A DNA stretch of 43,049 bases from Clostridiales bacterium (GTDB taxonomy: Bacteria > Bacillota > Clostridia > Oscillospirales > Feifaniaceae): NCBI GenBank assembly GCA_012719075.1, contig JAAYBB010000038.1, positions 1 through 43,049 on the forward strand, written 5' to 3'. Position numbers and translations under genes: made by a program. The notes under the pieces are model-generated. The model ran no database searches. It saw only the letters and a program-made list of their open reading frames with translations, and was not told the origin of the DNA. Positions 6,932-13,256 of the stretch are shown here, piece by piece (within the stretch, counting starts at the first letter, position 1; every line of letters begins with the position of its first letter).

Positions 6932-8134
6932 TCAGGATTGTTCCCCGCCAAAGGTGAGGCGGATTTTGACGATCTCGGAACGGCTGGCGGTGCGCAGCGG
7001 CGGGCCCCAGGTGCCGACGCCCGAGGTCACGACGCTGTGGCGTCCGCCGAGGTCGAGGTGGCCGTACGCGTTGGCAAAGAGCCGCCTGGTCACCAGCCCG
7101 CCGGGAAAGAGCTGCCCGTTGTGGGTGTGGCCGCAGACGGTCAGGTCGATGCCGGCCTCGGCCTCTTCGCGGATCTCCTCGGGCTGGTGGTCGAGCATGA
7201 AGACCGGCTTTGCGAGGTCGACGTTCTGCATCAGCTCCTGGAGGGGCAGGCGCTTCTCGTGCGGCCCGATCGGGCGAAAGTCCTTCCGGCCGACCACCGT
7301 AAAGCCCTCGAGCTCCGCAGCCTCGTCCCGCAGCAGCGTCACGCCGGCCTGCGCAAAGAACACCTCGATGTCGTCGACCTCGGGGCGGATGCGCAGGTCC
7401 ACGTCGTGGTTGCCGAGGCAGGCAAAGGTGCCGTAGGTGGATTTGAGCCCCGACAGGATTTCGGCGCTGCCGGGCAGGTCCTTGACCCCGGCGATGTCGT
7501 TGTCAAAGAAGTCGCCGGCGATGAAGACCAGGTCGGCCCGCAGGTCGTTGATGCGCGCGACCACCTTCTCAAGCCGCCGCCCCGTGATGGTCTTGCCCAG
7601 GTGCAGGTCCGAAAAGACCGCGATGGTCAGCTGGTCGTGCCCCCTGCAGGGCTTGTCGAGGCGGATGTCGTATTCCTTGGTGGCGATGCACAGCGCCGAG
7701 CCGGCCGCAAGCAGAAAGCTGCCGGCCGCAAAGATCAGCACGAGCCAGCCCGACCGGTACGGGTCCAGCGTGCGAAGGCCCAGCGGCGCGCAGGCCAGCC
7801 GGACGGCGTCGGCCACCAGCATGAAGACGCCGAAAAACAAAAAAAAGCCAAGCCAGCCGTTGGAGAGCGTGGCGGCCACCCGGCTAAACCAGCCGATGCG
7901 GAACACCCTGGCCAGCAGCACCGAGCTGTGCAGCAGGCCGTACAGCACCCAGAACAGGGCGACCGGAATCGCCGGCAGCAGCATCGAGAGCCAGGCAATC
8001 AGGCGGATGCCGACGTAGGCGCAAAAGGCCGCGTAGGTGAGCAGGCAGGCCTTGACAATGCTGCGGACAACCGAGCGCTCCCCCTTTGGAAATGCCGAAA
8101 TTCGGCCCGCCCTGGCGGTGGACAACGGTTCCAT
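6932..8134 (-). CDS. Membrane-anchored metallophosphoesterase (YkuE/YaeI-like)
   Basis: The N-terminal ~160 residues contain four to five hydrophobic helices. The C-terminal ~250 residues are a calcineurin-like phosphoesterase domain with all metal motifs in order: FSDLHLG, AGDFFDND, LGNHDVD, LDHQPE and GHTHNGQLFPGG. Relatives act on lipid-linked or UDP-sugar phosphoesters at the membrane; the substrate cannot be told here. A consensus promoter at 8212-8241 predicts transcription from about 8205, so the longest frame (ATG 8206) would start on the first transcribed bases; the ATG at 8134 (weak GGGA site) is preferred, with 8146 and 8176 as alternatives. It is monocistronic. Confidence 0.88.
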   Translation of the reverse strand: MEPLSTARAGRISAFPKGERSVVRSIVKACLLTYAAFCAYVGIRLIAWLSMLLPAIPVALFWVLYGLLHSSVLLARVFRIGWFSRVAATLSNGWLGFFLFFGVFMLVADAVRLACAPLGLRTLDPYRSGWLVLIFAAGSFLLAAGSALCIATKEYDIRLDKPCRGHDQLTIAVFSDLHLGKTITGRRLEKVVARINDLRADLVFIAGDFFDNDIAGVKDLPGSAEILSGLKSTYGTFACLGNHDVDLRIRPEVDDIEVFFAQAGVTLLRDEAAELEGFTVVGRKDFRPIGPHEKRLPLQELMQNVDLAKPVFMLDHQPEEIREEAEAGIDLTVCGHTHNGQLFPGGLVTRRLFANAYGHLDLGGRHSVVTSGVGTWGPPLRTASRSEIVKIRLTFGGEQS

Positions 8135-8211
8135 GTCGTATCCCATCCCATCGTCAGCGCAAAGCTGATTTTTCATTAAAAAAAGGGCAAACAGTATGCA
8201 GTCCATGAATC

Positions 8212-8241
8212 ATTATATCGCCGGCGGGCACCCGTTGTCAA
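8212..8241 (-). promoter_or_regulatory. Sigma-A promoter of the metallophosphoesterase gene
   Basis: Minus strand: -35 TTGACA (8236-8241), 18-bp spacer, -10 TATAAT (8212-8217). Both hexamers are consensus. Confidence 0.8.
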
Positions 8242-8301
8242 TTGAAGCGGTACCGATCGGGATGGTAAAATATGAAAATTTTAAGACTGGATACCGCAGG
8301 C

Positions 8302-8337
8302 GATCCGCGAGATGCGGCGGACACCGCCGTGCGGATC
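8302..8337 (-). terminator. Hairpin at the end of trmB
   Basis: GATCCGC/GCGGATC (8302-8308 with 8331-8337) encloses GCGGCGG/CCGCCGT. The stem begins within the trmB stop codon. A T-tract is missing, so termination strength is unclear. Confidence 0.45.
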
Positions 8338-9034
8338 ACAGGGGGTCCGCCACCGCGGCCCTTTTGCGCGCCGGCGCCGGTGCGGTCCGGTCGGTCACGG
8401 TGGCGACCAGGCGGTTGATGGGGTAGCCCTTTTCCGACCAGGTGCGCTCGTATTCGGTCACGATGTTGAAGGCCGGGTTTTCGGCGTGCAGGTCGTAGCT
8501 GACCTGCGAGAGCGCAAAGCCGCAGGCCGTGAGCTCCCCGATCGAAAAGTCGAACAGCGGCCGGTTGTCGGTCTTGAAGTGGAGCTCGCCGCCCGGACCC
8601 AGCAGCCGCATATAGGCGGCCAGAAAGCTGCGGTGGGTCAGCCTGCGCTTGGCCTGGCGGCTCTTGGGCCAGGGGTCGCAGAAGTTGAGGTACAGGCGGC
8701 TGACCTCGCCGGGCGCAAAGTAGTTGTCCAAAAAGGCGGCGTCGCCCAGCACAAAGCGCAGGTTCGAAAGCCCCGCCTCCACCGCCTTTTCCAGGGCCAG
8801 CACCAGCACCTCTGGCACCTTGTCAAAGGCGATTAGGCAGCGGCCCTGCTCGCGGCGGGCCAGCTCGCAGATGAAGGCCCCCTTGCCGCAGCCCAGCTCC
8901 AGGTCGAGCGGCGCGTGCGGCGGTGCGCCAAACAGCGCCCGCCAGGCCCCCCGGTGTTGCTCGGGCTGCCCGACCAGCACGGCCGAGGCCGCCTCCATGC
9001 GCGGGTCCAGATTTTTGCGCTTGCGCGGACGCAT
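8336..9034 (-). CDS. trmB: tRNA (guanine-N7-)-methyltransferase (TrmB)
   Basis: The 232-residue SAM-dependent enzyme makes m7G46 in the variable loop of tRNAs. Visible are the basic N-terminus MRPRKRKNLDPR, SAM motif LDLELGCGKGAFI near residue 45, FDKVPEVL, the family motif LYLNFCDPWPKSRQAKRRL near 120-140, HFKTDN, and the C-terminal TEYERTWSEKGYPINRL. The start ATG 9034 has GAGGGGG upstream. Length is normal. Its promoter overlaps back to back with that of the pyr operon. Confidence 0.96.
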   Translation of the reverse strand: MRPRKRKNLDPRMEAASAVLVGQPEQHRGAWRALFGAPPHAPLDLELGCGKGAFICELARREQGRCLIAFDKVPEVLVLALEKAVEAGLSNLRFVLGDAAFLDNYFAPGEVSRLYLNFCDPWPKSRQAKRRLTHRSFLAAYMRLLGPGGELHFKTDNRPLFDFSIGELTACGFALSQVSYDLHAENPAFNIVTEYERTWSEKGYPINRLVATVTDRTAPAPARKRAAVADPL

Positions 9035-9071
9035 GCCACATCCCCCTCTATCAAAATGATTGTCAACGTAC

Positions 9072-9100
9072 AGTATAGACGATCAAAAAGCACTTTACAA
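9072..9100 (-). promoter_or_regulatory. Sigma-A promoter of trmB
   Basis: Minus strand: -35 TTGTAA (9095-9100), 17-bp spacer, -10 TATACT (9072-9077). The -35 region coincides with that of the divergent pyr promoter. Confidence 0.7.
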
Positions 9101-9123
9101 CCGGCGGGTGCTTGTACTATACT
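9094..9123 (+). promoter_or_regulatory. Sigma-A promoter of the pyr operon
   Basis: -35 TTTACA (9094-9099), 18-bp spacer, -10 TATACT (9118-9123). It gives a leader of ~170 nt before the pyrR start codon, which holds the attenuator. Confidence 0.75.
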
Positions 9124-9130
9124 GTGTACA

Positions 9131-9267
9131 GCCTTTAAATCGGTCCCGTGAGGCCGGCAAGGACAATTGTGAGCTGGATGCGTCCCAGTGGGGGCAGGGT
9201 TGACCTGCCGCGCATGCCCAAGGGATCATTGTGCCTGCCGCGCCGTTTTGCGCCGGCAGGTTTTTTT
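9131..9267 (+). promoter_or_regulatory. PyrR-dependent attenuator in the pyr operon leader
   Basis: At 9143-9153 the leader carries TCCCGTGAGGC, close to the PyrR-binding loop consensus, flanked by GGTCC and GGAC able to form the anti-antiterminator stem. A second element, GGCAGG (9193-9198), can pair locally with CCTGCC (9204-9209) or with CCTGCC (9234-9239) of the terminator arm. The terminator at 9234-9267 ends in seven T. As in Bacillus, UMP-bound PyrR should stabilise the first stem and allow the terminator to form, shutting off the operon when pyrimidines are plentiful. Confidence 0.8.
9234..9267 (+). terminator. Attenuator terminator of the pyr leader
   Basis: CCTGCC and CGC pair with GCG and GGCAGG, with a one-base bulge, around a TTTT-containing loop, then T7. 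It lies 35 bp before the pyrR start. Confidence 0.85.
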
Positions 9268-9301
9268 GTGCGCGGCGGGGCCAGGAGCTGGGGGGATTGA
9301 C

Positions 9302-9877
9302 GTGACACAGCCGGTCAAGGCCGTGATCATGGAGGGCGACACGCTGTCGCGCACCATCTCGCGCATCGGCTACGAAATTGCCGAGCGCAACCGCGGGGTC
9401 GACAACCTCTGCCTGATCGGTATTTTGGGCAAGGGGCCGCCGCTGGCCGGCCGCATCGCCGAGCGGCTGGAGCACATGGAGGGCATCCGCCCGCCGGTGG
9501 GGCAGGTGGACACCACCCCCTACCGCGACGACCGCGCGGGGGGGCCGGCCGAGGACCGCAGCGACATCCCCTTTTCGCTGGACGGCCGGCGGGTGGTGCT
9601 GGTGGACGACGTGATGCAGACCGGGCGAACCGTGCGGGCCGCCATCGAGGCCCTGATGGCGCGGGGGCGCCCCGCGCAGGTGCAGCTCTTTGTGCTGGTC
9701 GACCGCGGCCACCGCGAGCTGCCCATCAAGGCCGACTACGTCGGCAAGAACCTGCCCACCTCCCGCGGCGAGCGGGTGCTGGTGCGGCTGCGGGAGCAGG
9801 GCGGGGACGACACGGTCGTAATCGTTGAAAATACGATGGAACATACGATGGAACATACGGGAGGTGAGCCGAGATGA
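9302..9877 (+). CDS. pyrR: Bifunctional pyr operon regulator / uracil phosphoribosyltransferase (PyrR)
   Basis: The 191-residue protein has the type I phosphoribosyltransferase fold: DTLSRTISRIGYEI near residue 13, LIGILGKGPPLA near 38, and the PRPP loop VVLVDDVMQTGRTVRAA at ~98-114. PyrR binds leader mRNA when loaded with UMP and also converts uracil to UMP. The start is GTG 9302, preceded by GGGGGGAT. The C-terminus is slightly longer than in Bacillus; its last codons include a 12-bp tandem duplication giving TMEHTMEH. The stop overlaps the pyrC start (ATGA), showing translational coupling. It is the first gene behind the attenuator it should control. Confidence 0.95.
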   Translation: MTQPVKAVIMEGDTLSRTISRIGYEIAERNRGVDNLCLIGILGKGPPLAGRIAERLEHMEGIRPPVGQVDTTPYRDDRAGGPAEDRSDIPFSLDGRRVVLVDDVMQTGRTVRAAIEALMARGRPAQVQLFVLVDRGHRELPIKADYVGKNLPTSRGERVLVRLREQGGDDTVVIVENTMEHTMEHTGGEPR

Positions 9878-11112
9878 AGGTCCTGATTCGCGGGGCCCTC
9901 TTGCTGGACCCCGGCGCAACGCCGGCCGGGCGGCGCGGAGATTTGTTGATCCGCGAGGGGCGCATTGAAGCGATTGGCGAGCAGCTGCCGCAGGGCGACG
10001 CGCAGGTCATCGAGGCCGGCGGCCTCGTGCTGGCGCCGGGGCTTGTGGACCTGCACGTCCACCTGCGCTACCCCGGCCAGACCCACAAGGAGGACCTGGC
10101 GACGGGGGGCCGTGCCGCCGCGGCGGGCGGCGTGACCACCTTCTGCGCCATGCCCAACACCACGCCGGCCGTGGACAACGTGGACACCCTGCAGGACATC
10201 CGGCTACAGGCGCAGGCGGTCTGTCCGGTCAAACTGCGCCAGGCCGCCGCGATCACGGTGGGCCTGCGCGGCGAGCGGCCCACCGACCTCGCGGCGCTGG
10301 CGGCGGCCGGGGCGGCCGCCTTTACCGACGACGGGCGCCCGGTGCTCAGCAGCGCCCACATGAAGCAGGCGCTGATCGAGGCCGCGCGGCTCGGGCTGCC
10401 GGTGTTCTCGCACAGCGAGGACCTCACGCTGCCGCCCGAGGACCCGGCCAGCGAGGCCATCGCGGTGGCCAGGGAGATCGCGCTGGCCGAGCAGACCGGC
10501 TGTCCGGTGCACATCTGCCACGTCTCGTCGGCCCAGTCGGTACGGCTGCTGCGGGACGCCAGGGCGGCCGGCCTGCCGGTCACGGCCGAGACGGCGCCCC
10601 ACTACCTCACGCTGACCGCGGAGGAGGTGCGCGGCGACCCCAACCGCAAGATGAACCCGCCGCTGCGCGGCGAGCGGGACCGGCAGGCCGTGTGCGCGGC
10701 GTTGTGCGAGGGGGTCATCGACGTCATCGCGACCGACCACGCCCCCCACAGCCCCGCGGAAAAGGCCCTGCCCTATGCCGAGGCCCCGAACGGGGTCGTC
10801 GGGCTCGAGACCTCGCTGGCCGCCGCCATCACGGCGCTGGTGGTCCCGGGGCTGCTCTCGCTGCCCGCGCTGTTCTACCGCATGGCCACGCGCCCGGCCG
10901 AGATCCTGGGGGTCCCGGGCGGCCGGCTGCTGCCCGGCGCCCCGGCCGATCTGGTGCTGCTCGACCCCGTGGCCCGCTGGCGGGTGGAGCCCGACCGGCT
11001 GCACAGCCGGTCAAAAAACACCCCCTTTGCCGGCCGGGAGCTGACCGGCCGCGTCAAGCTGACCCTCGTGGACGGCAGCGTCGTCTACCGGGACGACCGG
11101 GGGGAGACCTGA
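9874..11112 (+). CDS. pyrC: Dihydroorotase (PyrC)
   Basis: This amidohydrolase closes carbamoyl-aspartate to dihydroorotate, the third step of UMP synthesis. The 412 residues contain the metal ligands: LVDLHVHLR (H61, H63, R65), AFTDDGR near 149-154, FSHSED (H180), HICHVSSAQS (H213/H216) and IATDHAPH (D288). This is the long type I form found in Gram-positive pyr operons. Its ATG overlaps pyrR by four bases. A 150-bp gap with alternative hairpins separates it from pyrF. Confidence 0.96.
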   Translation: MKVLIRGALLLDPGATPAGRRGDLLIREGRIEAIGEQLPQGDAQVIEAGGLVLAPGLVDLHVHLRYPGQTHKEDLATGGRAAAAGGVTTFCAMPNTTPAVDNVDTLQDIRLQAQAVCPVKLRQAAAITVGLRGERPTDLAALAAAGAAAFTDDGRPVLSSAHMKQALIEAARLGLPVFSHSEDLTLPPEDPASEAIAVAREIALAEQTGCPVHICHVSSAQSVRLLRDARAAGLPVTAETAPHYLTLTAEEVRGDPNRKMNPPLRGERDRQAVCAALCEGVIDVIATDHAPHSPAEKALPYAEAPNGVVGLETSLAAAITALVVPGLLSLPALFYRMATRPAEILGVPGGRLLPGAPADLVLLDPVARWRVEPDRLHSRSKNTPFAGRELTGRVKLTLVDGSVVYRDDRGET

Positions 11113-11180
11113 TCCAGGCCCTGCCGGCACCTGCCCGAACCGCCCGCCGCAGAGGTCCCAGGCAAGGGGTACAACTTCCC

Positions 11181-11224
11181 TGCGGGCGAACCGAACGAAA
11201 AGACTCCCCCGCAAATTCTGCGGG
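11181..11224 (+). promoter_or_regulatory. Mutually exclusive hairpins between pyrC and pyrF
   Basis: In the 150-bp gap TGCGGG occurs twice (11181-11186 and 11219-11224) around a single CCCGCA (11208-11213), which can pair with either copy but not both. The downstream pairing leaves a 5-nt loop. No T-tract follows. This is the only sizeable gap inside the otherwise overlapping pyr operon, so a role in tuning expression or mRNA processing is possible but unproven. A clean AAAAGGAGG site precedes pyrF. Confidence 0.35.
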
Positions 11225-11262
11225 CGGATTCCGTCTGCACGTTACCTAAAAGGAGGCCTGCC

Positions 11263-12186
11263 ATGTCTGTCGACATCCTGATCGAACGCATCATCCGGCT
11301 GCAGAACCCCAGCGTCATGGGGCTGGACCCGGCGCCGCAGCTGATTCCGCCCCACCTGCTGGAGCAGGCGCAGGGGCAAAACCCCTTCGAGCGGGCCGCA
11401 AACGCGGTGACCCTGTTCAACCGGGGGCTGATCGACGCCGTCTGTGACATCCTGCCGGCCGTCAAGCCCCAGCTGGCCTGCTACGAGCAGCTGCGCCACG
11501 AGGGCATGCGGGCCTACTACGACACGGTGCGCCACGCAACGCAGCGGGGCCTGTTCGTCATTGCCGACGCCAAGCGCGGGGACATCGGCTCGACCTGCGA
11601 CTACTATGCCGCCGCCCACCTCGGCGAGGTGGAGCTGTACGGCGAGCGGCTGCCGGTCTTTGACGCCGACGCGCTCACGGTCAACCCCTACCTCGGCAGC
11701 GACGGCCTGGCCCCCTTCATGAAGACCGGCAAGCTGCTGTTTGTGCTGACCAAGACCAGCAACCCCTCCTCGGGCGAGTTTCAGGACCGCCTGCTCGAGG
11801 GGACGCCGCTCTACCGCGCCGTGGCCGAGCGCCTGGCCGCCCTCGGGCGGGAGGGCGTCGGCCGCTTTGGCTACGACAACCTGGGCGCCGTGGTGGGCGC
11901 CACCTACCCCGAGCAGCTGGCCGAGCTGCGCCGGGCGCTGCCCCACACCTTCTTCCTGGTGCCGGGCTACGGCGCCCAGGGCGGCGGCGGGGCCGAGGCG
12001 GCGGCCGCCTTTGACGGGCGGGGCCTCGGCGCCATCGTCAACTCCTCGCGCGGCATCATCGGCGCCTGGAAAAAGACCGGCGACGGCCGGCACTTTGCCG
12101 AGGCGGCGCGGGAGGCCGCGCTGGCCATGCGTGAGGAGTTGCGCGCTTGCATTGGACACCCCATCGGCGAGGGGGTGCGGGCATGA
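11263..12186 (+). CDS. pyrF: Orotidine 5'-phosphate decarboxylase (PyrF)
   Basis: The enzyme decarboxylates OMP to UMP, the last step of the pathway. The 307-residue length and sequence are those of the longer, type 2 PyrF subfamily. The catalytic Lys/Asp set is in VIADAKRGDIGST (D102, K104, D107), with AVKPQ (K68) earlier and LTVNPYLGSDGL, LVPGYGAQGG and IVNSSRGIIGAW downstream lining the phosphate site. ATG 11263 follows a strong AAAAGGAGG. Its stop overlaps the carA ATG by four bases. Confidence 0.95.
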   Translation: MSVDILIERIIRLQNPSVMGLDPAPQLIPPHLLEQAQGQNPFERAANAVTLFNRGLIDAVCDILPAVKPQLACYEQLRHEGMRAYYDTVRHATQRGLFVIADAKRGDIGSTCDYYAAAHLGEVELYGERLPVFDADALTVNPYLGSDGLAPFMKTGKLLFVLTKTSNPSSGEFQDRLLEGTPLYRAVAERLAALGREGVGRFGYDNLGAVVGATYPEQLAELRRALPHTFFLVPGYGAQGGGGAEAAAAFDGRGLGAIVNSSRGIIGAWKKTGDGRHFAEAAREAALAMREELRACIGHPIGEGVRA

Positions 12187-13256
12187 GCGGACAGGGCGCC
12201 TACCTGCTGCTGGAGGACGGCAGCCGCTTTGAGGGGGAGCCCCTCGGCGCCGCCGGCCTGGCGGTGGGGGAGGCCGTCTTTTCGACGCTGCTGACCGGGC
12301 ACCAGCGGCTGCTGACGAGCCCCGTCACGAGCGGGCAGCTGCTGACGCTGACCTCCCCGCTGATCGGCAACGTCGGCCACAGCCGCCAGGAGATGGAGGG
12401 GGAGCGCGTCTACGCCGCCGGCCTCATCGTGCGGGAGTGCGCCGCCCGGCCGAGCAACTTCCGCGCCGAAGGCCCCTTTGAGGCCTTTTTGACCGAACAG
12501 GGCGTCGTGGGGCTGCAGGGCGTGGACACCCGCGCGCTGACCCGCCACCTGCGGTCGGCCGGCCGGCTGCGCGGGGCCATCGTCTCGGGCGTCGCGGCCG
12601 ACGACGAAGCGCTGCTGGCACAGCTGGGGGCGCTGGAATTCTGTCCCGACCTCTCCGGTGCGCGCTACACGCCCGCCGTCCAGCCCACCGGCTTTCTGGT
12701 GGCGGTGGTCGACTACGGCTGCGGCGACGGCCTGCTGCGCCAGCTGGAGGCGCAAAATTGCCGCGTGCGGCTGCTGCCCCCCGACTTTGCGCCCGAGCAG
12801 GCGGCGGGGGCCGACGGCCTGCTGCTCAGCGACGGGCCGGAGCGGCTCGACCACCCGGTTGAAGCGCTGACGGCGCTGCTGCACAGCGGCCTGCCCATGC
12901 TGGGCATCGGCACCGGACACCTGACGCTGGCCCGCGCGGCCGGCTGCGACCTGCTGCGGCTGCCCTGCGGGCACCGCGGCGCCAACTACCCGGTCACGGT
13001 CCTGGAGCAGGACTGCACCGTCATCACCGAGCAGCACCACGGCTGTGCGGTCTGCCCCGACTCGGCCGCAGCCCATGGCCTGACGGTCAGCCATATCAAC
13101 CGGAACGACGGCAGCGTCGAGGGCCTGCGCTACGGCGCGGCGCCCTGCCTTTCGGTGCAGTTCACGCCGCCCGACGGCCCCTGGCCGCAGGGCGGGGAGA
13201 CGGTGCTGGAGACCTTTTGCGGCCTGATGGCGGAGGGGAGGGGAGCCCATGCCTAA
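12183..13256 (+). CDS. carA: Carbamoyl-phosphate synthase small-subunit homologue lacking the glutaminase triad
   Basis: The 357-residue product has the full CarA architecture: the small-subunit N-domain (YLLLEDGSRFEGEPLG, PLIGNVGH, PSNFRAEGP, GVDTRALTRHLR) and a class I glutamine amidotransferase fold (AVVDYG, HRGANYPV, HINRNDGSVEG). Every catalytic element of the second domain is changed. The nucleophile elbow, normally GICLGHQ, reads GIGTGHL (Gly at residue 243 instead of Cys). The His/Glu motif, normally FHPEA, reads FTPPD (T328, P330). The oxyanion strand reads LSDGPERLD rather than SNGPGDP. It therefore cannot hydrolyse glutamine by the known mechanism; ammonia-dependent synthesis or a structural role is inferred. 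The frame is intact and overlaps pyrF and carB, so it is not a decayed gene. Confidence 0.9.
   Translation: MSGQGAYLLLEDGSRFEGEPLGAAGLAVGEAVFSTLLTGHQRLLTSPVTSGQLLTLTSPLIGNVGHSRQEMEGERVYAAGLIVRECAARPSNFRAEGPFEAFLTEQGVVGLQGVDTRALTRHLRSAGRLRGAIVSGVAADDEALLAQLGALEFCPDLSGARYTPAVQPTGFLVAVVDYGCGDGLLRQLEAQNCRVRLLPPDFAPEQAAGADGLLLSDGPERLDHPVEALTALLHSGLPMLGIGTGHLTLARAAGCDLLRLPCGHRGANYPVTVLEQDCTVITEQHHGCAVCPDSAAAHGLTVSHINRNDGSVEGLRYGAAPCLSVQFTPPDGPWPQGGETVLETFCGLMAEGRGAHA

Noticed and set aside
9131-9267. T-box or other riboswitch in the pyr leader
   Set aside because: No T-box sequence; the PyrR-binding-loop motif plus terminator explains the leader.
12183-13256. carA as an ordinary pseudogene
   Set aside because: No stop or frameshift; start, length, overlaps and the fold-defining motifs are kept. 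Only the catalytic sites changed.
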